Made by a program: the position numbers and the translations under genes. From positions 1 to 64,000 of the forward strand of contig CANSPM010000013.1 in assembly GCA_947648875.1 (NCBI GenBank): a stretch of 64,000 nt of DNA. The letters run 5' to 3'. Every line of letters starts with the position of its first letter. Position 1 is the stretch's first letter. Below the pieces are notes generated by a model that did no database searches, was not told the origin of the DNA, and was given only the letters and a program-made list of their open reading frames with translations. This DNA is from an uncultured Lachnospiraceae bacterium (lineage in GTDB: Bacteria > Bacillota > Clostridia > Lachnospirales > Lachnospiraceae). This document shows positions 17,505-26,341 of this stretch, piece by piece.

Positions 17505-18239
17505 ATGAAAGTGGTAATCTGTGATGACAGCATTGAGGATTTGCTCAAAATAGAGAGGCTGATGAGAAAGTATAAGGAACTGGGACCGGGGCGGGACTTT
17601 GAACTGGAAAAGTTTTCAGATGCCGCCCTTTTATACCGGCGGATACTGGAGGGCGAACTGGCAGATATTTATGTCTTGGATATGATCATGCCCGGCCGGT
17701 CTGGTATTGATATCGGCAGCCTGCTCAGGAGTTCCGGCAGGGGAGGAACTATCATCTATATTACTTCTTCCGACGATTTCGCGCTGGATGCCTACGGCGT
17801 ACATGCGGTGCGGTACCTGCTTAAGCCGGTGGGTGAAGAACAACTCTATGAGGCGTTGGACTATGCGCTGTCTCATGCCGATGTAAAAAGGGACCCTGTT
17901 TATCTGGTTAAGACAAGGGAAGGGGTGGCGCAGGTGCCCTTTTCCCGGATTGAATATATTGAAAATGCCGCCCGCAGGCTCGAGGTGCATATGGCAGGCG
18001 GCGAAATGCTGAAAAGTATCTTTCTCAGAAGATCCTTTGATGAGGAGATCGGGGAGGTTGCGCGGGAAAGAAATTTTCTACAGGTACATAAGTCTTTTCT
18101 TGTGAATCTGGACTATGTAAAGCGGATGACCCCGGAGGGGATCTCGATGGAGTGCGGCAGACAGTTGCCTGTCAGCAGAAACCGGGCGGCGCAGGTCAAG
18201 AGGGAATATCTGCTCTATGTCTCCGAGAAATACAGGTAG
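17505..18239 (+). CDS. LytTR-family response regulator (second pair)
   Basis: A 244-residue AgrA-like regulator. Receiver: CDDSIED, phospho-acceptor aspartate in VLDMIMPGRSG, and LLKPVG. LytTR domain: RIEYIENAARRLEVHM, RNFLQVHKSFLVNLDYV and LPVSRNRAAQVKREYL. I chose the ATG at 17505 (MKVVICDD), preceded by GACGGAG; an ATG at 17475 adds ten unlikely residues. The kinase gene starts 9 nt downstream. It differs clearly in sequence from the regulator at 6028, so the two pairs are not a recent duplication. Confidence 0.9.
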   Translation: MKVVICDDSIEDLLKIERLMRKYKELGPGRDFELEKFSDAALLYRRILEGELADIYVLDMIMPGRSGIDIGSLLRSSGRGGTIIYITSSDDFALDAYGVHAVRYLLKPVGEEQLYEALDYALSHADVKRDPVYLVKTREGVAQVPFSRIEYIENAARRLEVHMAGGEMLKSIFLRRSFDEEIGEVARERNFLQVHKSFLVNLDYVKRMTPEGISMECGRQLPVSRNRAAQVKREYLLYVSEKYR

Positions 18240-18248
18240 GAGGCTGGA

Positions 18249-19592
18249 ATGGTATATTTTCAAAGTTCATCTTATACGATAAGCCATGTGTTTTTAATGG
18301 CCTTTTTTTATCTTTTTGTGACCTCCCGATATTCCCGAAGGAGGACGTTCGCGATATGTGTTTCTTCTTTTTTGGCTCTGAATCTGTTAGACTGCATTAA
18401 ATTGCAGTTGTTTCCTGACAGTGGCCTGTGCTTCGTGTTGGTGACGTTGGCGCAGATCTTTGTGACGCAGTTTACGGGATTGTTCATCTCCAGAAGGAGG
18501 GACAGCAGAATGTTGTTCATGGGGTTGAGCGCGTCCAATTATGTGATAGCGGGAAGTATGACAGCTTCCGTTCTGCATATCTACACGAACAACGTCGGTC
18601 TGGCCCTGGCGGGAAGCGTGCTTGTACATCTTGTGATTCTGTTGATTCTCTTTTTCAGGATCAGGAATATCTGCCTCAGATGCTGTGAGGGAGATACCTT
18701 GAAGAGTTGGTGGGAGTTGTGTCTGATTCCGGTGTGTTTCTATTGCAGTTTTTCCTTTCTGGCTTTTTTTCCGCACACACTTTACGAGTATCCGAATAAT
18801 ATTTCCAGCAGTATCCTTTTTCTGGTGACTATGTTTGTCTCCTATGTGGTGGTGCTGCGGTATGTGGAGAGCGAGTCAAAGCGCAGGGAAGTGTACTGGA
18901 AGAACGTAATGTTCGAATCCTACATCAAGGGACTGGAAAGTCAGTTTCATCTGGTGGAACAATCTGAGAAAAATCTGAAGATATTGAGACATGACATGCG
19001 GCACTACTCAGGCATGATTGACACTCTGCTGGATCAGGGCCAGTATGATGCGGTAAAGCGTATTGTGGGCCATATCAATGAGGTGGTGGACGAGAATAAG
19101 GTTGTCAGATACTGTGACAATCTGATTCTCAACACGATTCTGTTGGCGGCGGCGGAACAGGCGGGGGCATTTCATATTGAGTTGCGACTGGATGTGGCGG
19201 TTCCCAGAGAGATGCCTGTCAACGCGTATGAATTTGCCATGGTTCTGGCCAACCTGCTGGAAAACGCGTTGTCCTGCGTCAGAGATCTGGAGCCGTCCGA
19301 GAGATATGTATCCGCGAAAATTCAATGTGATGCAAAGCATCTGTTGGTGGACATGGAGAACAGGTATGAGGGGGAGATTGCCTTTAATCCGGCCACAGGG
19401 CTTCCCAGAAGCGAAAGAGGGGAAGGACATGGGCTGGGGATGCAGAGTGTGCTGGCTTTCAGCGACAGGCTGGGGGGCAACATTGGATGTTACTGCGAGG
19501 GCGGACGCTTTCGAATCGTATTGTTTGCCCTTATGCAGGGTGGTGAAAGGCGGGGAGCGTACCGTGAGACAGGGGCTGAGAGCGACAAATAG
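18249..19592 (+). CDS. GHKL sensor histidine kinase, AgrC-like with membrane sensor domain
   Basis: A 447-residue kinase with about six membrane helices in the first 210 residues, the layout of peptide-sensing AgrC proteins. A coiled linker leads to the histidine motif LRHDMRHYSGM, then NLLENALSCV (N box) and GHGLGMQSV (G box). Its start follows TAGGAGGCTGG, 9 nt after the regulator gene. The next gene, a diguanylate cyclase, begins 12 nt after its stop, so the kinase, regulator and cyclase probably form one operon. No peptide precursor gene was found next to it. Confidence 0.88.
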   Translation: MVYFQSSSYTISHVFLMAFFYLFVTSRYSRRRTFAICVSSFLALNLLDCIKLQLFPDSGLCFVLVTLAQIFVTQFTGLFISRRRDSRMLFMGLSASNYVIAGSMTASVLHIYTNNVGLALAGSVLVHLVILLILFFRIRNICLRCCEGDTLKSWWELCLIPVCFYCSFSFLAFFPHTLYEYPNNISSSILFLVTMFVSYVVVLRYVESESKRREVYWKNVMFESYIKGLESQFHLVEQSEKNLKILRHDMRHYSGMIDTLLDQGQYDAVKRIVGHINEVVDENKVVRYCDNLILNTILLAAAEQAGAFHIELRLDVAVPREMPVNAYEFAMVLANLLENALSCVRDLEPSERYVSAKIQCDAKHLLVDMENRYEGEIAFNPATGLPRSERGEGHGLGMQSVLAFSDRLGGNIGCYCEGGRFRIVLFALMQGGERRGAYRETGAESDK

Positions 19593-19604
19593 GAGATGGT
19601 TTGT

Positions 19605-21530
19605 ATGCTGAAAACATTTATGAAATATACCATTGTAATTATGACTGCGGCAAGTCTGTTGATACTTTCCATCAATTTCATTCTGAATCTGCATATGATG
19701 GAGACACAGCAGCTGGCCACCTTTCACACAAAGATTGAACAGGTCATTCACACACTGGAGAATAATCAGGCGGAACTTCTGCTGATGAATGAAAATCTGG
19801 ACGAAGATTATCTCACCAGGGCCAAGGCCGCCGCGTATATGCTGGATAACCGGCAGGATCTGACCATGAATGTGAAACAGTTTCAGTATCTCGCGGCGCT
19901 GCTCAATGTGGATGAATTGCATGTGATTGATGAAAACGGGATTATAGTTGCCTCCTCCGTTTCAAAATATGTGGGCATCAATATGGATGATCATGATCAG
20001 ACCAGGGCATTTCTGGCCCTTCTGGGGGATGAGGAGGAAGACAGTTTTTTGATTCAGGAGGCCATGCCCAATGCGGCGGAAGGCAGGATCATGAAATATG
20101 TGGGCGTGTCCCGGAGGAGTCATCAGGGCATTGTGCAGGTAGGCTTCGCTCCCACGAGACAGTTGGAGGCAGAGTCAAGAAATACCTATGCGTATATTTT
20201 TTCCAGATTTCCCACGGATGTGGGAGAGGAATTGTTTGTGATTGACAGGGAAAACGGGGCGGTTCTGGGTCATTCCAACGGCAGGGAGGGAAAATTTGAC
20301 GCGGAATGCTATCAGCTGGACCGGCTGCTGGATGGAGAGGAAGGTATATACAGGCAGGGGGAGAGCGGAGCGGCGATGTATGTGGTGAGCAGGCTCTACG
20401 GCAATGTGTTGATCTGTGCGGCCCAGCCGGGAAGCCATCTGCGGCAAAAGCTGGCAAAGAATACTTTGAGCACTTTCCTGTATTTGCTTTTTGTGGCGCT
20501 TGCGGTTATTTTTCTGCTGTATTATCTGGTAAAGAGAAAAGTAACGGACGGGATTCATAATATCATTGAGAATCTGACTGCTATCACCATGGGAAATCTG
20601 GACACTGTGGTATCTGTAGGGGGAAACCGGGAATTTGAGGAACTGAGCAGAGGAATCAACGCCATGGTCAGGAGCCTTGTGAACAGTTCCAACCGCATAT
20701 CCGCCATTATCCAGATCAGCGGGATTCCACTGGCGGCTTTTGAGTACCAGAGCGGGAGGAAGCCGGTGTATGTCACCTCCGGATTTCGGGAAATCATGGA
20801 GATTCCTGACAATACGGCTGCCGTCCTCTGCGGCAATTCAGTTGGCTTTGGGGAGTATATCCATAGTGTCACGGCAAACCCCATAGAGGGAGAGAAGGAT
20901 ATCTATCAGATCAGCCAGAAGAGATATGTTCGGATACATATGTCGGAGGAACCCGGAAGATGCATCGGCGTTATAACCGACGTATCCCGTGATGTGCTGG
21001 AAAAACAACGTATGCAATACGAAAATACCCACGATGCTCTAACGGGTCTGTGCCAGTATCCGTATTTCAGGCAGCAGGCGGGCGAAATACTGCGGGATAT
21101 GCCTGCCGGGGAAGTCTGCGCTGTGGCCATGCTGGATCTGGACCATTTCAAGTCCATAAATGACACTTACGGACACAATGCGGGAGACCTGTACCTGCGG
21201 GGATTTTCCGCAGTCATGCAATCCATGCCAGGGGACCATTTTCTGACGGCCCGGCGCTCCGGGGACGAATTTTGCATGATGATTTACGGATGTGAGGACA
21301 AGAGCCGGATTATTCGTTATCTGAACCTCTTTTATGAGGCGCTGGGAAAAAAACAGGTCAGTCTGACTGACACACACTCCCGAACCGTGAGCGCCTCCTG
21401 CGGATTTGCCTGGACCGCAGACACGGGAAGCGCGATTTCCGAGCTTCTGGCCCGGGCGGATGAGGCACTTTATGAGATGAAGAGAGGAAAGCGGGGATAT
21501 TATGTGGAATATGGGACGACGAAAAAGTAA
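19605..21530 (+). CDS. Membrane diguanylate cyclase (Cache-like sensor, HAMP, GGDEF)
   Basis: A 641-residue protein. A membrane helix (about residues 8-28) and a second one (about 285-305) enclose an extracellular Cache-like sensor with VDELHVIDENGIIVASS and GQ-like turns. HAMP follows (KVTDGIHNIIENLTAITMGNL), then a PAS-like segment around residues 360-465 and a C-terminal GGDEF domain beginning HDALTGL. The active-site motif is SGDEF, an accepted variant, and DLDHFKSINDTYGH is intact, so cyclic-di-GMP synthesis is likely. No RxxD inhibitory site precedes it. The ATG at 19605 is preferred because AGGAG ends right at the alternative ATG at 19596. It shares the operon of the LytTR/GHKL pair. 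Confidence 0.88.
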   Translation: MLKTFMKYTIVIMTAASLLILSINFILNLHMMETQQLATFHTKIEQVIHTLENNQAELLLMNENLDEDYLTRAKAAAYMLDNRQDLTMNVKQFQYLAALLNVDELHVIDENGIIVASSVSKYVGINMDDHDQTRAFLALLGDEEEDSFLIQEAMPNAAEGRIMKYVGVSRRSHQGIVQVGFAPTRQLEAESRNTYAYIFSRFPTDVGEELFVIDRENGAVLGHSNGREGKFDAECYQLDRLLDGEEGIYRQGESGAAMYVVSRLYGNVLICAAQPGSHLRQKLAKNTLSTFLYLLFVALAVIFLLYYLVKRKVTDGIHNIIENLTAITMGNLDTVVSVGGNREFEELSRGINAMVRSLVNSSNRISAIIQISGIPLAAFEYQSGRKPVYVTSGFREIMEIPDNTAAVLCGNSVGFGEYIHSVTANPIEGEKDIYQISQKRYVRIHMSEEPGRCIGVITDVSRDVLEKQRMQYENTHDALTGLCQYPYFRQQAGEILRDMPAGEVCAVAMLDLDHFKSINDTYGHNAGDLYLRGFSAVMQSMPGDHFLTARRSGDEFCMMIYGCEDKSRIIRYLNLFYEALGKKQVSLTDTHSRTVSASCGFAWTADTGSAISELLARADEALYEMKRGKRGYYVEYGTTKK

Positions 21531-21685
21531 TTTATAAATAAACAGGTTTCCAGCAAATCTCTTTTTATGCTATAATATACAAAATGTTCTGCAATTCACA
21601 AAATATACTCGTGGTCAATACAGTTTGCCATTATACCCGGCTCACGAGCGGAAACGATTATAGGGCAACGGCAAATTCTATCGCT

Positions 21686-21779
21686 AATGAGTATAATTCC
21701 CATATAGGACGGACGAAATTGCATATCTTGCCAAAATCAGGCTTGGTGTAAATCTCCAAACCTGATTTTGGTAAGATAT
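21686..21779 (+). repeat. Long hairpin element upstream of the DUF1538 gene
   Basis: Arms 21723-21746 and 21756-21779 form a 24-bp stem with one G-T pair and one mismatch, loop 9 nt. Upstream stand AATGAGTATA (21686-21695) and ACGGACGAA (21709-21717). The same two words in the same order before another hairpin occur at 28760-28866, so this may be a dispersed element. There is no T-run. The surrounding 296 nt (21531-21826) hold no other gene. Confidence 0.5.
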
Positions 21780-21826
21780 AGGAACAGAAATCCAAATCAC
21801 ACAGCACGGTAGAAAGGAGAGAGAGC

Positions 21827-23368
21827 TTGAACCCTAAATTAAGAGAGAAAACCATGGAATCTCTTTCAGCAGTGCTTCCGATTACAGGAATCGTGCTGCT
21901 CATAAGCGTTTTTCTGGTGCCTATGGAATTGGGGAGCCTGGTTATGTTTGTAGTGGGCGCGGTCATGCTGATTCTGGGAATGGGCTTTTTCCAGCTGGGG
22001 GCGGAGATGTCCATGACTCCCATAGGGGAGGGTATAGGTGTCCAGATCTCCAGGACACGCAGGATTGTGCTGGTACTTTTCATAGGTTTTGTCATGGGAG
22101 CTATTATCACCATATCAGAGCCGGATCTACAGGTGCTGGCGCAGCAGGTGCCCTCCGTGCCCAACCGGGTATTGATTCTTACCGTTGCCGTGGGCGTGGG
22201 CCTGTTTCTGGCGCTGGCCATTGTGCGGATCAAGTTTCAGATTGACCTGTCCAAGATGCTGATTCTCCTGTATGGTCTGCTGATTGGCGCGTCCTTCCTG
22301 GTGCCCGGGGACTTTCTGGCGGTGGCCTTTGACTCCGGAGGCGTCACCACCGGTCCCATGACAGTGCCCTTTATCATGGCCATGGGTATCGGCCTGGCTT
22401 CCCGGCGCACAGATAAAAATTCGGCCAGCGACAGTTTCGGTCTGGTGGCGCTTTCCAGTATCGGTCCCATCCTGGCGGTGCTGGTTCTGGGCTGTTTTTA
22501 TAAGCCCACGGAGGCGTTGTACCTGGCGGGCGATGTGGCGGCGGTGGAGACCACAAGAGACGTGGTGAGGGTGTTTGGCACCAGTATTCCCGCCTATGCG
22601 CATGAGGTTCTTATTTCGCTCCTTCCCATTGCCGCCGTGTTTGTGATCTTTCAACTGCTTACCCGGCGCTATCACAGAAGGCAGTTAAAACGGATTGCGG
22701 TGGGTCTGGTTTACACCTACATGGGGCTGGTGCTGTTTCTCTGTGGAGTAAATGTGGGATTTGCCCCTGTGGGGTCCTTTCTGGGAGAGGAACTGGCATC
22801 GCTTGCTTTCAACTGGATTCTGGTTCCCATCGGCATGTTGATCGGTTATTACATAGTGAAAGCGGAGCCCGCTATCCAGGTACTGAATCATCAGGTGGAA
22901 AATGTGACGGATGGCGCGGTCTCGGTGAAGGCCATGAACCGCTGTATGTCCATCGGCGTGGCCATCAGCGTGGGCCTTGCCATGACGCGGGTTCTCACAG
23001 GGCTTTCCATCGCGTGGATTATCATTCCCGGTTATTTGATCGCCCTGGTACTGTCGCGCTTTGTACCGAAAATCTTTGTGGGTATAGCCTTTGACTCCGG
23101 CGGTGTGGCCAGTGGCCCCATGACCTCCACCTTTCTGTTGCCCCTCAGCATTGGCACCTGTCAGGCCCTTGGGGGAAACCTGATGACGGATGCTTTCGGC
23201 GTAGTGGCGCTGGTGGCGCTCACGCCCCTCATCGCCATACAGATTATGGGGATTGTGTATCAGGTCAAAACCAGCGCCATGCAGAAAAAGGCGCTCCAAA
23301 ATGCCGCGCTTTTGGATGACTGCGATGAGATTATTGATCTGGAGGAAATGGCTGGGAAGGATGGCTGA
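21827..23368 (+). CDS. DUF1538 family integral membrane protein (two tandem halves)
   Basis: A 513-residue membrane protein of two homologous DUF1538 units. Each unit carries the near-identical signature AVAFDSGGVTTGPMT (first) and GIAFDSGGVASGPMT (second), followed by a DSFGLVALSSIGP or DAFGVVALVALTP helix. The internal duplication suggests an inverted or parallel repeat transporter. The likely start is a TTG at 21827, seven bases after AGAAAGGAG; the first ATG at 21854 has no such site. The function of the family is unknown. A P-II-like protein encoded 120 nt downstream suggests metabolite-controlled transport (inference). Confidence 0.85.
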   Translation: MNPKLREKTMESLSAVLPITGIVLLISVFLVPMELGSLVMFVVGAVMLILGMGFFQLGAEMSMTPIGEGIGVQISRTRRIVLVLFIGFVMGAIITISEPDLQVLAQQVPSVPNRVLILTVAVGVGLFLALAIVRIKFQIDLSKMLILLYGLLIGASFLVPGDFLAVAFDSGGVTTGPMTVPFIMAMGIGLASRRTDKNSASDSFGLVALSSIGPILAVLVLGCFYKPTEALYLAGDVAAVETTRDVVRVFGTSIPAYAHEVLISLLPIAAVFVIFQLLTRRYHRRQLKRIAVGLVYTYMGLVLFLCGVNVGFAPVGSFLGEELASLAFNWILVPIGMLIGYYIVKAEPAIQVLNHQVENVTDGAVSVKAMNRCMSIGVAISVGLAMTRVLTGLSIAWIIIPGYLIALVLSRFVPKIFVGIAFDSGGVASGPMTSTFLLPLSIGTCQALGGNLMTDAFGVVALVALTPLIAIQIMGIVYQVKTSAMQKKALQNAALLDDCDEIIDLEEMAGKDG

Positions 23369-23487
23369 CGGCCACCGGGCCGCTCTCTGCAGGGAGTACA
23401 GACAGATGGCTGTTCGGAGATTTTCAGCGGGAGTGAGGGATAGGATTTTCTAAAGGTGCCCGCCGGGGTGGGCGAATGGAGGATTAA

Positions 23488-24180
23488 ATGGATAATCAGG
23501 GAAACAATCTGTCATTTCAGCTGCTTGTGTTGATTACAAATCCCAAGCTGGCGGATAAGGCGACAAAGATTTTCCGCAAGAGCACGCTGCCTGTTCAGTA
23601 CAGGCTGAACGCCGAGGGCACGGCCTCAAGTGAGATCATGGATATGCTGGGCCTGGGCAGTATAGACAAATGCGTTTTGATTAGTACGGTCCCCCGACAG
23701 TTGGGCGATGCCATGTTGAGCAGGCTGCGGTCCGAACTGCGTCTGGGAGCGGTAAACAGCGGTATTGCTTTTACCGTGTCTTTAAGCGGCCTGAATAAGC
23801 TGCTCCTGCGCATGCTCGTAAAGAGTGAGGAAGAAAGTACGCTCCATAATATCAGAAAGGGTGGAAATATTATGTCTGACACAAGATATGTACTGATTGC
23901 GGCCACCGTCAATATCGGTTTTAGCGGAGACGTCATGGATGCGGCCAAAGCCGCAGGGGCCGGCGGCGGAACCGTGATACACAGCAGATGGATCGGAAAT
24001 GAGGAGGCGGCCGCCTCCTGGGGATTGAGTATGCAGGAGGAGAAGGAGATTGTTCTGATCCTGGCCGAAGCGGAGAAGAAAGTGGAGATCATGAGCGGAA
24101 TCAGCGAGAAATGCGGTATGCGCAGCGAAGCTAAGGGTCTGGTGATGGCGCTGCCCATCGACGCCGTGATGGGCTTGTAG
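23488..24180 (+). CDS. Tandem P-II-like signalling protein
   Basis: A 230-residue protein with two P-II-like halves. The first (about 8-105) has QLLVLITNPKLADKATKIF and SIDKCVLISTVPRQ; the second (about 128-228) has YVLIAATVNIGFSGDVMDAAKAAGA, GGTVIHSRWIG and EKEIVLILAEAEK, which resembles P-II strands and the T-loop base. Classic P-II proteins are about 110 residues and form trimers, so this double form is unusual. P-II proteins read ATP/ADP and 2-oxoglutarate or related metabolites and gate transporters. Together with the adjacent DUF1538 gene it probably forms a transporter and its gate. The start ATG follows GGAGG at nine bases. Confidence 0.75.
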   Translation: MDNQGNNLSFQLLVLITNPKLADKATKIFRKSTLPVQYRLNAEGTASSEIMDMLGLGSIDKCVLISTVPRQLGDAMLSRLRSELRLGAVNSGIAFTVSLSGLNKLLLRMLVKSEEESTLHNIRKGGNIMSDTRYVLIAATVNIGFSGDVMDAAKAAGAGGGTVIHSRWIGNEEAAASWGLSMQEEKEIVLILAEAEKKVEIMSGISEKCGMRSEAKGLVMALPIDAVMGL

Positions 24181-24272
24181 GAATTGCTGTCCGCCTATAT
24201 GGGAGAAGTCCGCACAGTAGAACTGCCGGATGCACAAAGACTGAGCTGCCCGGCAGATAACCGGATGGGGAA

Positions 24273-25133
24273 CTATGAGTTATCCCCCGGGATTTTATTG
24301 GGGCGCTTGCCATGAGAAAAAGACAGGCAGTCTCCCGGGCAGGCTTCTATGCACTTTCCACAGCGTATGCACTCCGGGGAGCGGGAAATCTCGCGAACGG
24401 AGAGGGCTACCGGACATGCCCTCTCGCAGGCGCCACAGGAGGTGCAATTTTGTTTTTCCCAGTGAACCTGAACCAGGCTGAAACGGTTAAACCAGCCATA
24501 GATTGCGCCCAGGGGGCACAGATACTGACAAAAGGGGCGGTAAACTTTCACGGAGAGCAGCAGGAGAAAGAGCAATATTCCCAGCTTCCACAAAAACAAT
24601 CCGCCGATCTGACCGCGAAGGGACTCGTTGGCAGCCAGCAGCGGGACGGCGCCAAACAATGTGCCCGAGGGGCAGATGTATTTGCAAAATGCCGGTACCT
24701 TGGCGAATCCGCCGAACAGAAAAACAGAGCCAATGCCCGCGAAGAGAAGCAGAACCGCGTACTTACCGTATTTTAAAATATGGTGCCAAGGCAGTCGTTT
24801 CCTTTTACGAAAGACAGGAATTTTATGCAACAGGTCCTGGGCCAGTCCAAAGGGACAAAGCCACCCGCAGACAAAGCGTCCCAGGAGACTGCCGACCAGA
24901 AAGAAAAATCCCAGCATCCCGAAAGGGACCTGAAAGCCCCGCTGGTTCAGCAGAGCCTGCAACGCCCCCAGGGGGCAGGAAGCGAAGGCGCCGGGGCAGG
25001 AATAGCAGTTCAGCCCCGGAACGCAGGCATATTTTAACGCTCCCTGATAAATTTTTCCGTTCAGATAGCCGTAGGCATACCCGTTTGTGAATATTGTGAA
25101 AAATAGCTGCACTGCCAGCCGTATTCTCTTCAT
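24273..25133 (-). CDS. NapH-like 4Fe-4S membrane polyferredoxin
   Basis: A 286-residue membrane protein with about five helices. Between the helices are the cysteine motifs CPFG (in FVCGWLCPFGLAQ), CPSG (in FCKYICPSGTLFG) and CPLG (in FCQYLCPLGAIYG), typical of the NapH/MauN/RdxA electron-transfer family. The C-terminus holds two ferredoxin-type clusters, CTSCGACERACP and CIRCGKCIEACP. The start at 25133 (MKRIRL) follows GGAGG; an upstream ATG at 25154 is less likely. It is the last gene of a TlpA/CXXC/polyferredoxin operon and probably passes electrons from a cytoplasmic donor to extracytoplasmic thiol proteins (inference). Confidence 0.88.
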   Translation of the reverse strand: MKRIRLAVQLFFTIFTNGYAYGYLNGKIYQGALKYACVPGLNCYSCPGAFASCPLGALQALLNQRGFQVPFGMLGFFFLVGSLLGRFVCGWLCPFGLAQDLLHKIPVFRKRKRLPWHHILKYGKYAVLLLFAGIGSVFLFGGFAKVPAFCKYICPSGTLFGAVPLLAANESLRGQIGGLFLWKLGILLFLLLLSVKVYRPFCQYLCPLGAIYGWFNRFSLVQVHWEKQNCTSCGACERACPVALSVREISRSPECIRCGKCIEACPGDCLSFSHGKRPNKIPGDNS

Positions 25134-25164
25134 AACTGCCTCCGTCCGGATCATTTTAGATAAA

Positions 25165-25317
25165 TTATCCGATTCCGATACACTCCATACAGATCATCAC
25201 TGCTTTTTTCCATATAACGCCAAACTGTCCCTGTAGGATGCCCACGCCCAGGAAGAGGATTCCCGCAAGCACGCCCCATAGCCAGGCAGGGGGCCTATTC
25301 CTTTTCCAGAAGCCCAT
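25165..25317 (-). CDS. CD1871A-family CXXC-motif micro-protein
   Basis: A 50-residue protein overlooked by size-based gene finding. It starts MGFWKRN, has one membrane helix (WLWGVLAGILFLGVGILQG) and ends with KKAVMICMECIGIG, the C-terminal CxxC signature of this small family. Its ATG overlaps the end of the TlpA gene by 23 bases in another frame, and the polyferredoxin gene starts 31 bases further on, so it is translationally coupled within the redox operon. The CxxC lies at the very C-terminus, next to the membrane, where it could exchange thiols or bind a cluster with the polyferredoxin (inference). Confidence 0.85.
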   Translation of the reverse strand: MGFWKRNRPPAWLWGVLAGILFLGVGILQGQFGVIWKKAVMICMECIGIG

Positions 25318-25885
25318 TGATTTTTTCCTCCCACGCCGATTTTTCCATGGAACCCACTACCGTTTCCAGAATAACTCCATTTTCATCTATAAAGAAGGTG
25401 GTGGGAACGGCGGCAACATCCGTGAGCAGCGCGTAGTACAGGGACTCGTTTAGCAGCAGATGGGGATAATCCGCGCTGGTTTGCTCCACCAGGTCCGCTA
25501 CATAATCCAAAGTCTTCCGGTCAGTCCCCTCCATTACATCGCTGACTACTCCCACAATCCGAAATTCATCAGCCTCATATTCGCCGGCCAGTTCTCCCAG
25601 GCCCGGCATCTCCCGCAGGCAGGGATTACAGTAGGTTGCCCACACATTGATCATGGTGAGCCTGGTCTCCGAAAAAATATCGGAAGAAACGGTGTTACCC
25701 TCCATGTCCCGGGCCTCAAAGGCAACGGATACAGAGGCTTCCCTGTCTTCGGAAGATAATACGTCTTCAACTTCCTGTGTGGGCGTGTTTTCGACAGGAT
25801 TCCGGGCCGGGGCGTTGGAGCAGCCACTCAGCAAAAGCATAGACACGGCCAGCAAAGGCACGCGGCATTTATACGTCTTTTTCAT
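25295..25885 (-). CDS. TlpA-like thiol-disulfide oxidoreductase lipoprotein
   Basis: A 196-residue lipoprotein. The signal peptide MKKTYKCRVPLLAVSMLLLSGC ends in the lipobox LLSGC, followed by a polar linker and a thioredoxin fold of the TlpA/ResA type. The active site is WATYCNPCLREMP (C-N-P-C) and the cis-proline region is VAAVPTTFFID. It would reduce or oxidise extracytoplasmic thiols at the membrane surface. I chose the ATG at 25885 after GGAGGG; the frame is open further upstream without a ribosome binding site. It is the first gene of the operon with the CXXC micro-protein and polyferredoxin. Confidence 0.92.
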   Translation of the reverse strand: MKKTYKCRVPLLAVSMLLLSGCSNAPARNPVENTPTQEVEDVLSSEDREASVSVAFEARDMEGNTVSSDIFSETRLTMINVWATYCNPCLREMPGLGELAGEYEADEFRIVGVVSDVMEGTDRKTLDYVADLVEQTSADYPHLLLNESLYYALLTDVAAVPTTFFIDENGVILETVVGSMEKSAWEEKINGLLEKE

Positions 25886-25933
25886 GATTTTCCCTCCGCT
25901 TAAGCTATGGTTTCTGATTCTATTCTCGAAATC

Positions 25934-25986
25934 GAAATGCGTATTTCCATAAGCCATATTATACACAATACAAAAGAGATACACAA
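25934..25986 (-). promoter_or_regulatory. Promoter and possible operator of the redox operon
   Basis: On the - strand TTGTGT (25981-25986) and TATAAT (25958-25963) are 17 nt apart. Just downstream of the expected start lies the 14-bp palindrome GAAATGCGTATTTC (25934-25947, + strand), placed where a repressor would bind. Confidence 0.55.
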
Positions 25987-26074
25987 TAAATTTTGCCTTG
26001 ATTTTTCCGAGTATTAGGAAGAGGGCCGGACGCGCGCAGAAATGGATTGATTTAATAGCAGAAAAAAGATATAG

Positions 26075-26341
26075 TATGACTGTGGCTTTGGCAGGTATGA
26101 CGTAATGCTGGAACCCAGGGATGCGGAAAGGGATGGCGCCATCATTTCAGAATATAAAGTACAGGGCACAAAAGAAAAGGAGTTGTCAGATACTGTGTCC
26201 GAGGCTTTGCGACAGATAGAGGAGAAGGATTACCAGGCGTTATTGGTGGCAAAAGGGATGCCGAAGGAACGTATCAGAAAATATGGTTTTGCTTTTTGCG
26301 GGAAAGAAGTGCTGATTGGAACCGCGAAGGCACAAATGTAA
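26075..26341 (+). pseudogene. 3' remnant of an AAA-ATPase/PD-(D/E)XK nuclease-type protein
   Basis: The open frame runs from after a TAG at 26072 to TAA at 26341. It starts YDCGFGRYDVMLEP, then DGAIISEYKV, ALRQIEEKDYQALLVAKGM and RKYGFAFCGKEVLIG. This is the C-terminal PD-(D/E)XK nuclease domain (GRYDVxLxP, D..I.EfKV, GiaFxGK) found at the end of a widespread family of AAA-ATPases of unknown role. The ATPase part, about 400 residues, is missing, and the first in-frame ATG (26105) lies inside the nuclease core. It is best read as a decayed fragment of a lost mobile or defence-like gene. No ribosome binding site is seen. Confidence 0.75.

Noticed and set aside
21658..22233. 191-residue - strand ORF over the hairpin element and the start of the DUF1538 gene
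   Set aside because: It reads through the hairpin and is antisense to a clear membrane protein; no ribosome binding site or family.
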